A stretch of DNA of 64,000 bases from CAVVDY01 sp963815775 (GCA_963815775.1 CAWFIB010000021.1:186001-250000); one strand, 5' to 3'; counted from the stretch's first letter, positions 39,796 to 49,008 are shown. The notes: generated from the sequence alone by a model not told the origin. Translations and numbers: made by a program.

Positions 39796-40221
39796 ATGGG
39801 AAAGCTCACCCGGATCGCGCTTGCGATCACAATGGCACTCCTTTCGCCTGCGGCCGTTACCGCAGCACAGACGAAAGACTCGGTGGGGAACTCCGGCACA
39901 CCGGCGGAGGTCTCCGACGACGCGGCCTTTGCCGGCTATCAGCTTGTCACCGCCGGCATCACTCCCCCGAAGGCGACGCACTCTCCCGATCCGCAGTTTC
40001 CCGATATCCCAGCCGACGCCGAGCCAAGTGGCGTAGTCGTGATGCTGATCGGAGTTGATGCTCACGGCCACGTTAAGCCGGTACGGGTTCTACGCAGTCC
40101 CGGCGAGGCATTCGAAAAGAGCGCCGTCGCTACGGTGAAGAGCTGGCGGTTCAAGCCCGCGAAGAAAGACGGCAAACCGGTGCCGGTTCAGATCACGGTG
40201 GAAATGAGGTTCGAGAGGTAG
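39796..40221 (+). CDS. Secreted TonB C-terminal domain protein
   Basis: This 141-residue protein has a signal peptide (MGKLTRIALAITMALLSPAAVTAAQ) and a TonB-type C-terminal domain (about 60-141; VVVMLIGVDAHGHVKPVRVL, AVATVKSWRFKPAKKDGKPV, then QITVEMRF). The membrane helix and Pro-rich spacer of true TonB are missing, so it is a periplasmic single-domain version, common in Acidobacteria. The ATG at 39796 is preferred to the longer frame since it starts the signal peptide. Function unknown. Confidence 0.85.
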   Translation: MGKLTRIALAITMALLSPAAVTAAQTKDSVGNSGTPAEVSDDAAFAGYQLVTAGITPPKATHSPDPQFPDIPADAEPSGVVVMLIGVDAHGHVKPVRVLRSPGEAFEKSAVATVKSWRFKPAKKDGKPVPVQITVEMRFER

Positions 40222-40259
40222 ATTGTGATGTTGGCCGGGGTTTTGCTGCTCGCGTTAGC

Positions 40260-41660
40260 TCACTTATCCCCGCTCATCGCCGGCCCGATCGCAATCGGTG
40301 CAGCGTCGCCAAATCTGACCTCTGAAGCCGGAGCCTGATCGAGGTTCGATCCTGTGGGAGCACTCCAGAGCCACGTGAAGATCAGCTTGTCATAACGTGT
40401 GGCTGCGATGGCATCGTTGCGGCGCCGCTCAAGTTCATGTTCCTCCGGCGCGCTCGCGGAAGTGCCGCGATAAACCGTAAACACCCGTCCTCCCGACTGC
40501 ACGATGTGGTTCGACTTGATCTCGCCAAAGCGGCCGAGCATTTCAAGAAATTCGCCCAACGACTCGGAGCCCAGGTTATCGGTGGCCGAGGCCGGAAAGG
40601 GTAATCCGAGGCAAGCCTGATCCAACACTCGCAGCTCAAGCGTGGCTCCACCATTGGCCGCTCTGCCTCGGAGCAAAGTCCGCGCGCACGACCTCCAGAG
40701 GTAGGCAAGCCGCTCTGTCAACTGGTTATTAATAGCGTCTTCATCCTGGGGCGGCGGCTGCGTGGTGTAGCTCCAGCCCGCAGGCAATGCATATGTGAAA
40801 TCCAGCTCCGGGATGCGAAACTCCTTGCCCGCAAGGGTGCCCGGTGGGATCGTGTGCTCGGCGGGGCGAGTGCGAATTGCTTCGTCGACAACGCCGGTCG
40901 GGATTGTCGGGCCGTTGGTGGCGGCTCCTTCCACATGGAAAGGCTTGCCGTCCGCGGTCAAGAAGTTTCCTGCGCCATCGCTGCAGAAGGCTTGCACGTC
41001 TTCAATCGCTTTCCGAGACTTTCGCAGAAACGCTTTGTCGTTGGTCTGGATGGTGAAGCGGACGTTGTAGTCCCGAAGGTTCGCAGAAAACCGCGTGCCC
41101 CAGACGCCGTCTCTGTGCTTGTCAACCCGTTTGAAGTGGATGGGCGCGGGCGCCGAGTCCACCGAACCCTCATGCGTGTATCTGGACATCTTGCGCGCCA
41201 TCTCATCCCGCTGCCGTATCTGTTCGGGCGTCATGCCCTTATCTTCGTCTTGATTCCCGCCTGCGGTGATCACGAACGTTCCGTACTGCGGACCGTTCTG
41301 GAACCCGATGCCGAGCAAGGCGTGCTCACCGGCCAAGCGGATGGGGAGCATCAGGCGGTGGCCCGAAAGCGTAATCGGCAGGTGAAGTGAGAAGCCGAAG
41401 TAGAGGTTGGTGTAGGTATCGTCCGTCAGTAATCCGGACTCCGGCAGCAGCGTTTCCGAGGTCGATCTTGTGCTGTCCGTGGCCTGGCCGCCGCTTTGAC
41501 CTGAGGCGGGCAGACGGCACTGCGCTCGGACAAGCCCGCAGCAGATTAACAGGAACGTCAAGCCCAGCCAGCTAACCCGCCGTTCCCTAGTGAGCGGTCT
41601 CGATTGAGATGAGGACCGCGAGCTTGCCCGGATCTGGCGCCAATCAACCTTCTTCAACAC
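40260..41660 (-). CDS. Secreted protein of unknown function
   Basis: This 466-residue protein has a long basic N-terminal lead and then a signal-like hydrophobic segment (about 30-46; SWLGLTFLLICCGLVRAQ). A large domain with repeated features of exported stress or lipoprotein-like proteins follows: YTNLYFGFSLHLPI, FRIPELDFTYALPAGWSYTT. The two YFGFSLHLP/FTYALPAGW segments look like an internal duplication. I recognise no catalytic motif or family. It stands alone, convergent with the TonB-like gene. Confidence 0.65.
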   Translation of the reverse strand: MLKKVDWRQIRASSRSSSQSRPLTRERRVSWLGLTFLLICCGLVRAQCRLPASGQSGGQATDSTRSTSETLLPESGLLTDDTYTNLYFGFSLHLPITLSGHRLMLPIRLAGEHALLGIGFQNGPQYGTFVITAGGNQDEDKGMTPEQIRQRDEMARKMSRYTHEGSVDSAPAPIHFKRVDKHRDGVWGTRFSANLRDYNVRFTIQTNDKAFLRKSRKAIEDVQAFCSDGAGNFLTADGKPFHVEGAATNGPTIPTGVVDEAIRTRPAEHTIPPGTLAGKEFRIPELDFTYALPAGWSYTTQPPPQDEDAINNQLTERLAYLWRSCARTLLRGRAANGGATLELRVLDQACLGLPFPASATDNLGSESLGEFLEMLGRFGEIKSNHIVQSGGRVFTVYRGTSASAPEEHELERRRNDAIAATRYDKLIFTWLWSAPTGSNLDQAPASEVRFGDAAPIAIGPAMSGDK

Positions 41661-41817
41661 GCTACGAGTACCTGCGGAGTGTTGTCATCATTGCAGCAAA
41701 TCGCGCCGCCAGCAACCCGCTGCTCGAAGGGTGACACAAGATCTTGCGCGTCGGCCCGGGGATGGAAGCTGCGTCACTGATCACAGGTGGAGCGTGAGGG
41801 AACTCCTAGCGTAATAG

Positions 41818-42039
41818 TTGACCACGCTGTACAGTTATGCCCTCGGCTTCGCCGTGCCAAACACCACTCCAGCCTCGCCTGATTTCCACCACGAACTTGC
41901 GAAGGACATCACAGGCCGCATTCTCATAAAATCAAGCTGTAAGCGCTGCGGTGCGTGGAAGCTGGTTTCCGCTGCGGATAGTTCGCTTCAGCAATGGGAG
42001 CGCGAACACACGTGCAAACCGCCATCAACGCAGATTTAG
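41818..42039 (+). CDS. Small Cys-containing hypothetical protein
   Basis: This 73-codon frame with a TTG start contains CKRCGAWKLV and a further Cys (EREHTCKPP), a possible zinc-ribbon fragment. No ribosome site or family support was found. It may be a small real gene or chance. Confidence 0.35.
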   Translation: MTTLYSYALGFAVPNTTPASPDFHHELAKDITGRILIKSSCKRCGAWKLVSAADSSLQQWEREHTCKPPSTQI

Positions 42040-42127
42040 GACACTACCGGCCGTAACGGCTCGCTTGATTCGCTCGTTCGGACTGTGGCAACATGGCCGG
42101 ACTTGATCTCAGGACGGGCCGCTGCTC

Positions 42128-42559
42128 ATGCGACATTTTGCCGTAGCAATTCTGCTGTTCCTCCTTGCTGGTCAGACGATGGCCGCTGCTCCAGCTCGCG
42201 ACTGGAAGACCGGGACCCTGCTGGAAACCGAGCAGCAGAAAGTCCCGAGCGGCACCACCTACAACAGCACAACAGACGGGACCGCCAAACCCAAGGGCGA
42301 CAAAACCAAGTATTCCCAGAACACCACAACCACCGCCAGCCAGGACTACGATACCTTCCAGATCTACACCATTCAGGGCGCAGGCAAGATCTATACCGCC
42401 AGCGAGCGTTTGCTGTTTCCCTGGTCGAAGGCGGCGAACATCAGCGTGGGTGAGAGCGTGAAGTTCGTCGTGGACAAGAACAAAATGTACCTGCTGGACG
42501 ATGACGGCAAGGAGCATAAGGCGACGGTCAAGAAAGTGAAGCTGCAAAGCGCCGAGTAG
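42128..42559 (+). CDS. Small secreted protein of unknown function
   Basis: This 143-residue exported protein starts with a signal peptide (MRHFAVAILLFLLAGQTMAA). The mature part has an N-terminal segment DWKTGTLLETEQQKVPSG, a Thr/Lys-rich spacer and a C-terminal beta-domain (IYTIQGAGKIYTASERLLFP, VGESVKFVVDKNKMYLLDDD). Similar small proteins recur in Acidobacteria genomes; no function is known. A membrane protein gene follows in the same direction. Confidence 0.7.
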   Translation: MRHFAVAILLFLLAGQTMAAAPARDWKTGTLLETEQQKVPSGTTYNSTTDGTAKPKGDKTKYSQNTTTTASQDYDTFQIYTIQGAGKIYTASERLLFPWSKAANISVGESVKFVVDKNKMYLLDDDGKEHKATVKKVKLQSAE

Positions 42560-42702
42560 CGTTCCGGTTGTCGCCATCGTCGCCGTGACCTCGCCTCGTA
42601 ACCGACTGATTTCATCCCGCCGTCAGAGCCAGATTCCCATTGACATCGTCGGCAAGTCGCGTTTTACTTTGCCCGACTTGCCATAGCTTCAGGAGGTGCA
42701 CT

Positions 42703-43746
42703 GTGACATCGATCCTTAGTTCCGGAATCGTTGAAGTCGCGGTCGGCCTGGCCTTCATCTATCTGCTTCTCAGCCTGCTCTGCTCGATCGTGAATGAGTG
42801 GATTGCGGGCATTTCGGGCTCGCGCGCCTACAACCTTGAGAGGGGCGTCCGCAGCCTGTTTACAAATGGAAAACTGAACGACAAAACTTCGCTGGCCGAT
42901 GCCTTGTACGCTCATGGCCTGATCCAGAGCCTCTACAGCCGCGGCTTCTGGGACAAGATCTTTTTGAGAAGAGGCGGCCCATCCTACATACCGCCAGCAC
43001 TGTTTTCCACGACCCTGGTAAACCTTCTCGTGCCCGGCCCGGATGCCAACGCCAATCCGGTCGATACTCTTCGGACCGCAATTTCCAATCTTCCTGCCAG
43101 CAAGGGGAAGGAAGCGCTGGCCGCGCTGGTCAATCAGGGCCAAACCAAGGTGGAAGAGATCAAGAAATCGCTGGAGAGCTGGTACAGCGATGGCATGGAC
43201 CGGATTTCAGGGTGGTACAAGCGTAGGACCACCCTGGTCCTGTTTGTGCTGGGCCTGCTCGTGGCCATCGTGACCAACACGGATTCCTTTCTGGTGGCGC
43301 GAACCCTCTGGAACAACCCGGCGCTGCGGCAAGCAACGGTCGCCGCTGCCGACAGGTATGTCCAGGACTACAAGCCTGAAACGACCACTGGTTCGCCGCC
43401 CAGCGCGGTGCAGGTGAAGACCGCTCTCGACAGCCTGAACTCTCAGCTTCAAACGCTGCAAATTCCCGTGGGATGGCCGATTGCCTCGGGAGCGCAGACC
43501 GTCTTTGCGGGCGTGATGAGAGCAGTAAGCACTCTATTGGGTGGCGGCCAATCAGGTCCTCCTCCCACCGACGGCCGTTCCTTTCCAACTGACATGAGGC
43601 TCGCCTGGTTCCGGATGCTGGGCTGGTGCTTTACTGCGGCGGCGCTATCATTGGGCGCGCCATTCTGGTTCGACCTGCTGAGCAAGTTCATGGTGGTCCG
43701 CTCGGCGATCAAGCCCGAGCAGAAGAAAAAGGAAGAGGATTCCTAA
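42703..43746 (+). CDS. Integral membrane protein of unknown function
   Basis: This 347-residue protein starts with GTG at 42703, chosen because AGGAGG lies 7 nt before it. It has an N-terminal membrane helix (about 8-30; VEVAVGLAFIYLLLSLLCSI), a soluble stretch of about 140 residues, a second helix (about 176-196; TLVLFVLGLLVAIVTNTDSF), a further soluble loop and a final helix (about 305-328). The C-terminus is Lys/Glu rich (KPEQKKKEEDS). No family is recognised; the loops show no catalytic motif. Confidence 0.75.
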   Translation: MTSILSSGIVEVAVGLAFIYLLLSLLCSIVNEWIAGISGSRAYNLERGVRSLFTNGKLNDKTSLADALYAHGLIQSLYSRGFWDKIFLRRGGPSYIPPALFSTTLVNLLVPGPDANANPVDTLRTAISNLPASKGKEALAALVNQGQTKVEEIKKSLESWYSDGMDRISGWYKRRTTLVLFVLGLLVAIVTNTDSFLVARTLWNNPALRQATVAAADRYVQDYKPETTTGSPPSAVQVKTALDSLNSQLQTLQIPVGWPIASGAQTVFAGVMRAVSTLLGGGQSGPPPTDGRSFPTDMRLAWFRMLGWCFTAAALSLGAPFWFDLLSKFMVVRSAIKPEQKKKEEDS

Positions 43747-43797
43747 GAGACACAAACAAAGTCCGTCTCCCATGCAGCCTTGCTTCAGGGCACGGTT

Positions 43798-45570
43798 TTA
43801 GCGCCTGTGGCGCACTTTCGCGTGCTTTGAATCTGACACTGGGGCCGCTTCAGTACTCCGCCCGTGTTGTTGCCGGTAGATTGCCTCGACCCGCTCGATG
43901 GTGTCGATCTCGGCGGGAAGCTTGTCGCGGCGAATGCGTACAATGCGCGGAAAGCGCAGGGCGAATCCGCTATCGTGCCGGTCAGAGCGCATGACCGCGT
44001 TGAACGCCACTTCCAGAACCATCTGCGGCTCCACATCGCGAACATGTCCGTAGTCGGCGATGGTGTGGGCGAAGAACCATTGCGTCATCTCGGCGATTTC
44101 CGCGTCGGTGAGCCCGGTATAGGCCTTGCCGATATTGACCAGTTCCTCGCCTTTGCGAACCGCGAAGGTGTAGTCGCTCAGCACCTGCGCTCGTTTGCCG
44201 TTGCCGAATTCGGCGCGGGTCACGACAACATCCAGCGTCGCCAACTCGCGTTTGAGTTTCAGCCACCAGCGGCCGCGGCGTCCCGGCATGTAGGGTGAGT
44301 TGACGTCCTTAATCATCAGCCCTTCGTTGCCGCGCGCCATGGCCTCAGCGAAGAGCTCTTCCAACCGCTCAACCGAGTCGGCGCGTGTAGCCGGCGCTCG
44401 CAGTATCCATCCCGACAAAGCCTGTCGCGGGATCTCTGCTTCAAACAGCAATTGCCCTTGCGCGTTGATTACAGGCCGAGGCTCGATTCGCTTCGCTCCG
44501 GCGAAGATGCGATCCAGCATCGTGCCGCGCTCCGAAAGCGGCTTCTGCAAGGCCAGCTCGCCGTCGGCGTAGAGCACGTCGAACACAACATAAGCCACCG
44601 GAACCTGTGCCATCAGCGCTTCGCCGACCTGCTTGCGCCCCAGCCGCTTCTGCAGCTCCGAAAACGGCATGGCATGCCCGCCATCGCCTGTGTGTTGCCA
44701 GGCAACAATCTCGCCATCCAGGATTACTTCGCCCGGCAAATCACTCAGCGGGGCCGTCAGCTCAGGGAACGACTGGGTAACGTCATCGAGCGTGCGCGAG
44801 AAGATGCGGACCTGCCCTCCGCCGCAGTGCGCCTGCGCCCGAATGCCGTCGTATTTGTCTTCGACCAGCGCGTGCTCGAAATATTCAAAGGCTTCCGCGG
44901 CATCGGCCGCGGGGCTGGCCAGCATGAACCCGATGGGATGAAACAGCCGCATACGTGCCTCGCTCAGGCGGTGCTCGGCCGCAAGCTTGAGCGTTGCCCC
45001 GATGTCGCCCAGCAGCATGTTGGCGCGCTGCACCTGCGCCAGCGGCTCATCGCAGGCTTTGGCGATCGCCTCTTCGACCAGGCTTTCTTTGAGCCCGATT
45101 CTCAGGTCGCCGGTGATGATCTTCAGGATGTACTTGGTTTCGAGCGCCGATGCGCGCTCCAGAAGCGCTTTCAGCAGCTCACCTTTAGCGTTGGCAGTAC
45201 GGGTGGCCGCGATTTGATCGAAGGCGGAGCGAACCTCGAGCAGCTTCAGTGGCTCTCCGGGTGATCCATCGCGCCGTTGCGCCAGGACCTCGTACACTGC
45301 CGCTCCGAGGTCACCCGTCTTGCGATAGCCCGCGCTGAGCTCGGCGTCGGAAGCGCCAGTGACTTGTTGGACGACCTTCCACAGCAGCGCCCCGCCGACC
45401 TGCAGTGTGCGCTCTTCGAAGGCCGGAAAAGCCCGGCCCGACAAAAACACCGCCGAGATGGCCGCATGTTCCACATCGCACGAGCGGAAGTACCCGGCGA
45501 CAATCGCCGTCTTCTCCAGCTTCCTGGTGGTGGCGCCAATGCGCTCACAGGTTGCAGCGAGGACATTCAT
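43798..45570 (-). CDS. ATP-dependent DNA ligase (archaeal/bacterial LigB type)
   Basis: The 590-residue ligase has the order N-terminal DNA-binding domain (about 1-200), adenylation domain with motif I EDKYDGIRAQ (nucleophile Lys239), motif III-like YVVFDVLYADGE, motif IV region EGLMIKDVNSPY, motif V WLKLKREL, and a C-terminal OB domain ending in LRFPRIVRIRRDK. It resembles thermophile/archaeal-type ATP ligases found as accessory ligases in Acidobacteria. No Ku or primase gene is adjacent, so a role in NHEJ is not supported here. The amidohydrolase gene lies just upstream in the same direction. Confidence 0.93.
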   Translation of the reverse strand: MNVLAATCERIGATTRKLEKTAIVAGYFRSCDVEHAAISAVFLSGRAFPAFEERTLQVGGALLWKVVQQVTGASDAELSAGYRKTGDLGAAVYEVLAQRRDGSPGEPLKLLEVRSAFDQIAATRTANAKGELLKALLERASALETKYILKIITGDLRIGLKESLVEEAIAKACDEPLAQVQRANMLLGDIGATLKLAAEHRLSEARMRLFHPIGFMLASPAADAAEAFEYFEHALVEDKYDGIRAQAHCGGGQVRIFSRTLDDVTQSFPELTAPLSDLPGEVILDGEIVAWQHTGDGGHAMPFSELQKRLGRKQVGEALMAQVPVAYVVFDVLYADGELALQKPLSERGTMLDRIFAGAKRIEPRPVINAQGQLLFEAEIPRQALSGWILRAPATRADSVERLEELFAEAMARGNEGLMIKDVNSPYMPGRRGRWWLKLKRELATLDVVVTRAEFGNGKRAQVLSDYTFAVRKGEELVNIGKAYTGLTDAEIAEMTQWFFAHTIADYGHVRDVEPQMVLEVAFNAVMRSDRHDSGFALRFPRIVRIRRDKLPAEIDTIERVEAIYRQQHGRSTEAAPVSDSKHAKVRHRR

Positions 45571-45601
45571 GAAAACGGGCGTCGCCCTCCGGCTTCTGGG
45601 A

Positions 45602-46879
45602 TCAAGGTTTTACGCCCGCATAGAACGGAATTGCGCTCTTCGCCACGTTCTTATAAACCACGCCGCCCTTCATCACGAAGACTACCCGCCGCACGGCGGT
45701 GATGTCCTTGATAGGGTCGCCGTCGAGCGCGATGATGTCGGCCTGCATCCCCGCAGCGATGGACCCGATCTGGTCGCCCAGGCCCATCGCCTCTGCTCCC
45801 AGCGAGTTGGCGGAGACCATGGCGGCCATGGGATCGACGCCGCAATGCACGCGGTCGATGAACTCCTCGGCATTGCGCCCGTCCGCGCCGGCGACGGCAT
45901 CGGTTCCAAAGACCATCTTCAACCCGGGAGTTTTCGCCGCCTCCCGTACCAGGTCACAGTCCTCGGGCAGGACCTTCTCCATCGCGGCAAAGCCTTCCTC
46001 GGTGTATCCCTCTGTCCCCAGGTAACGCTCCTTGTTCTGCAAGTAGTTGTTGATGACCAGTGCGGCTTGCGGATCAAAGTAAGGACCCTTCTCCGCCATC
46101 AACTTGAGGTCTTCTTCACTTGCGCCCGTGCCGTGTTCTACTTCTGTGCATCCGGCAAGGGTTGCGGCGCGCACCGCCTCTTTGTAGGCATGCACCAGCG
46201 TACGCAGCCCCTGCTTTTTTGCTTCGTCACAGGCAGCGCTTAACTGCTGCCAGGAAAGCGTCATCCCTCCGCCCAGCCGTATTGACTTCGAGGCAAAGAT
46301 CTTGATCAGGTCAGCGCCGGCTTGCTTCTGCTTCCGGATGTAAGCGCGGATCTGATCGGGCGTACCCGTGTCCTCATCTTTCCCCACCAGCGGCTCAATC
46401 GCGGTCAGGAGGCGGGGCCCGGGGATTTCTCCGTCGGCAATCGCGTCACGCAGGGGGACATCGTTGGGAGCGCCCACGCTTTGCACGGTGGTGAAGCCCG
46501 CCATCAGCGTCACCCAGGCGTTTGACGCAGCCTTGTAGGCGTCCGCCTGGCTGGTGCCCTCGGTGCCGGCATTCTTGCCGTCTTTGCCAAAGATCCACGT
46601 GATGTGCACATGCGCGTCGATCCAGCCGGGCAGCACCGTTAGCCCACGCAAGTCATAGTCCACGGGCCCGCCGTTGAGAGGCTCGACCGCAACAATCTTC
46701 GAGCCCTCGACCACGATGCGGCGGTTTTCGAGAACGTGTCCCTTGCCGTCGAGAATATGGCTCGCGGCAATGATGATGCGCTGATTCGAAGGCGCTGGCG
46801 GCTGCGCAACAAGGCTCCCTGACGGGGTGCAAAGGAGAGCAACACTGAGCAAGAGGTAAGGCACTTTCGCTGGTCGCAT
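45602..46879 (-). CDS. Secreted metal-dependent amidohydrolase
   Basis: This 425-residue amidohydrolase (imidazolonepropionase-like) has a signal peptide (MRPAKVPYLLLSVALLCTPS, cleavage near residue 25). The N-terminal composite domain holds ILDGKGHVLENRRIVVEGSK, and the metal-binding HVH is in PGWIDAHVHI (His90, His92). Later motifs are VHAYKEAVRAATLAG, EHGTGASEEDL and FGTDAVAG with the final catalytic Asp. Family members hydrolyse cyclic amides or peptides; the substrate here is unknown. The DNA ligase gene follows 31 bp downstream. Confidence 0.92.
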   Translation of the reverse strand: MRPAKVPYLLLSVALLCTPSGSLVAQPPAPSNQRIIIAASHILDGKGHVLENRRIVVEGSKIVAVEPLNGGPVDYDLRGLTVLPGWIDAHVHITWIFGKDGKNAGTEGTSQADAYKAASNAWVTLMAGFTTVQSVGAPNDVPLRDAIADGEIPGPRLLTAIEPLVGKDEDTGTPDQIRAYIRKQKQAGADLIKIFASKSIRLGGGMTLSWQQLSAACDEAKKQGLRTLVHAYKEAVRAATLAGCTEVEHGTGASEEDLKLMAEKGPYFDPQAALVINNYLQNKERYLGTEGYTEEGFAAMEKVLPEDCDLVREAAKTPGLKMVFGTDAVAGADGRNAEEFIDRVHCGVDPMAAMVSANSLGAEAMGLGDQIGSIAAGMQADIIALDGDPIKDITAVRRVVFVMKGGVVYKNVAKSAIPFYAGVKP

Positions 46880-47132
46880 TACGGTCCGTTTCTTGGGTTA
46901 GTTATGATAAATGGCTGTTATACGCCAGAAATGGAAACTCGATGCCGAGCGTGCTCGCCAGAACAGCGTGGAGCGTGGTGACACCGTCTCGGCAGGCCAT
47001 GCGGGTTTCCGCGCTTGCCGCGGCTAGCGACATAGTGGCATTTGGGCGCCATGGTTGTGATTACCCTGTGGATAACTCCGCTGTTCATCTGTTCCCGCGA
47101 CCCTGTCGTGAGGCTATCATTGCAGCACGAGC

Positions 47133-47276
47133 ATGCGCATCGAAAAGAGCTACTCCCACCTAAACGGCGAAGAATGGCTGCTGGTGCACCGCCCTGCCAT
47201 CCTGAAAACGATCAAACGAGTGGTGGGTCAAATCGATGCCGAGAAGTGTCGTACGAAGCACCACAACGAAAAATGA
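47133..47276 (+). pseudogene. N-terminal remnant of a BglII/BstYI-like restriction endonuclease
   Basis: A 47-codon frame from the ATG at 47133 reads MRIEKSYSHLNGEEWLLVHR, then TIKRVVGQIDAEKCRTK. It resembles the start of BglII/BstYI-family type II endonucleases. It stops at 47274; a frame change would continue as KMSSG, where the family has EKTMxG. The catalytic part is missing. It precedes other restriction-modification debris. Confidence 0.5.
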
Positions 47277-47307
47277 GTAGCGGGACCTCCCCGTTTGGCT
47301 TGCCGAA

Positions 47308-48213
47308 ATGCCCAATCTCTACAAAGCTGACCTACTTAAGGAACTCAAGGGCCGGTATGGCAGTGTTCGAAAACTTGAAGGTAGTGCCTCGCTCTTTGAA
47401 ATTGGAGGTTCAGCGAGAGTCTATGTTCGCTATTCGAAAGTGCACGAGGCTGGCCGCACTTTCTTTGGTCTCCGCGCATTGGACCTCCGGCAATTGGAAG
47501 GGCACCGGTCTTTCCTATGCTTCATCACAGATGATGGCTGTGCGCCATTGTTCCTTCCTTATGCCGATTTCGAAGAGATATTTCGAAATTCGGCAGTAGC
47601 AGCTGACGGGCAGTACAAGGTTCAGCTTGTCAACGGCAACGGGGGTAAAGAATTGTATGTCGCTCGGCAGGGCCGATTCAGCGTCGAGCCTTACCGTGGG
47701 TTTGGCACGCTGGATGCGAACATACAGGCTTCGGTCCGACCTTCCATTGATTTAACCCATGGGCAAGTGCAGACTTTGCTCGCCGGAATTGGTCATATGA
47801 AAGGGTATGAAGTTTGGGTGCCGTCGTACGACTGTCCAAAGCTTGATTGGTCGCTCACGTCCCGGTTCCGTCTTCGTTCCAACCCTCCGTCGGTTTCGCT
47901 AAATGTCGCAGGCATTATTTCCGAAGTCGACGTAGTTTGGATTAGAAAGGTAAGAGAGTCAGTCGAGGCTCTGTTCGAGGTGGAACATTCGACTTCAATC
48001 TATTCCGGCCTGTTACGTTTCAATGATCTCTTGTTGACTGATCCGAAGCTTAATCGGTTCAGTGTTGTATCGAACGAGAGCCGAAGGGCCTGCTTTTCGC
48101 GCCAAGCGTTTCGTCCGACATTTCAGAGGAGCGGACTGTCGGAGCTAGTTAGCTTTTTGGAATACAGTAATGTCTTAGAGTGGCATCGCAGTCTGCTGGG
48201 GGCTTACAGATGA
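47308..48213 (+). CDS. Putative nuclease-like protein in a restriction-modification graveyard
   Basis: This intact 301-residue ORF has an N-terminal part (about 1-125) with no recognised domain. The C-terminal part reads ISEVDVVWIRKVRESVEALF followed by EVEHSTSIYSGLLRFNDLLL. The spacing Asp ... Glu-Val-Glu is compatible with a PD-(D/E)xK nuclease core, with D in EVDVVW and E-x-E in FEVEHS; this is my reading, not a proven match. Its codon use is AT-richer than that of neighbours. Fragments of endonuclease and methyltransferase flank it, and the next small ORF overlaps its stop (ATGA). A restriction endonuclease or defence effector is plausible. Confidence 0.55.
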   Translation: MPNLYKADLLKELKGRYGSVRKLEGSASLFEIGGSARVYVRYSKVHEAGRTFFGLRALDLRQLEGHRSFLCFITDDGCAPLFLPYADFEEIFRNSAVAADGQYKVQLVNGNGGKELYVARQGRFSVEPYRGFGTLDANIQASVRPSIDLTHGQVQTLLAGIGHMKGYEVWVPSYDCPKLDWSLTSRFRLRSNPPSVSLNVAGIISEVDVVWIRKVRESVEALFEVEHSTSIYSGLLRFNDLLLTDPKLNRFSVVSNESRRACFSRQAFRPTFQRSGLSELVSFLEYSNVLEWHRSLLGAYR

Positions 48214-48431
48214 ACATGGAACAAAAAATTTGGGTGGTCGTCGACCGAGGGATCGCCACTGTCGTAGAAGAAACCGTGCCTTCGGGGTGTCGGGTCGAAA
48301 TCATCGACTGGACTGTATCCGAGAGGGAGACGAGTTCCCGTCAAGAGAAGCAGACAATTTATTGGGGTCGGGCTACTTGCCCTCACTTTTTCCAGCAAAC
48401 ACATGACCCTTCCATGATTCACGAAAACTGA
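48210..48431 (+). CDS. Small chimeric ORF overlapping the putative nuclease gene
   Basis: The 73-residue frame starts at an ATG overlapping the upstream stop. The first 45 residues (EQKIWVVVDRGIATVVEETV, SGCRVEIIDW) look like a small conserved protein. From about residue 47 on, the sequence (YWGRATCPHFFQQTHDPSM) is methyltransferase DNA read in the wrong frame. So the ORF is probably a fusion made by a deletion. Its own function is unknown. Confidence 0.4.
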   Translation: MNMEQKIWVVVDRGIATVVEETVPSGCRVEIIDWTVSERETSSRQEKQTIYWGRATCPHFFQQTHDPSMIHEN

Positions 48432-48929
48432 CCGCAACACGTTGAATCTGGGATTCAGTTCGCGTGTTCAGAAGTACCCGGGCAAACGTGCGTTCAAGGG
48501 GCCTCGCAGGGGAGAGCTGACGTGCAACCCCCTCGGCAAGAATCCTGGCGATCTTTGGGTGATCCCGAATGTGAAGCACAACCACATCGAAAAGACGGTC
48601 CATCCTTGCCAGTTTCCGATTGAACTCGTCGAACGATTGGTGCTTGCTCTACTGAGGAAGGTGATCTCGTGGTGGATCCTTATCTTGGTGTTGGTAGTGC
48701 CGCATGCGCTGCACTACTGCACAACCGTCGAGCCGCAGGTTCTGAAATCATGCCCGAATATGTGGCAATAGCGCGTGAGAGAGTCGTCGCTGCCCTTGAG
48801 CGTCGGCTGCCGAGGCGGCCTATAGATCGGGAAGTGTACAGGCCGGATCCGCATTCGAAACTGGCTAGGCGGCCAGAGGAGCTCGATTACCCGATGCTGC
48901 CGCTGTCTCCCAGCGCGACAGCTGACTGA
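48355..48929 (+). pseudogene. DNA methyltransferase (N6/N4 type) remnant
   Basis: The 3' half of a site-specific methyltransferase can be followed through frame changes. Readings are FTKTDRNTLNL after a TGA where Trp is expected (48415), QKYPGKRAFKGPRRGELTCN, PLGKNPGDLWVIPNVKHNHI, EKTVHPCQFPIELVERLVLA, then after a missing base near 48650 EEGDLVVDPYLGVGSAACAA and GSEIMPEYVAIARERV. The order places the SAM-binding DPYLGVGS motif C-terminal. At least one stop and two frameshifts make it inactive. The 5' half is gone. Confidence 0.75.
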
Positions 48930-48942
48930 GCGCGATCCGTTC

Positions 48943-49008
48943 CGCATAGTGGGCCGCGAAAAAGCTGCCATGGGCGTGCTCATCGCACTTGAGCCCCCGG
49001 CGAGATAC
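48943..49008 (+). pseudogene. Short remnant of a methyltransferase/restriction fusion protein
   Basis: The frame VGREKAAMGVLIALEPPARY resembles the REKA-x-GVLI-x-EPPT motif near the C-terminus of Mod-type DNA methylases with a restriction domain. Only about 20 residues survive. Confidence 0.35.

Noticed and set aside
43798..45570. NHEJ ligase (LigD) assignment
   Set aside because: No polymerase or phosphoesterase domain and no Ku gene nearby; the domain order is that of the LigB-like ATP ligases.
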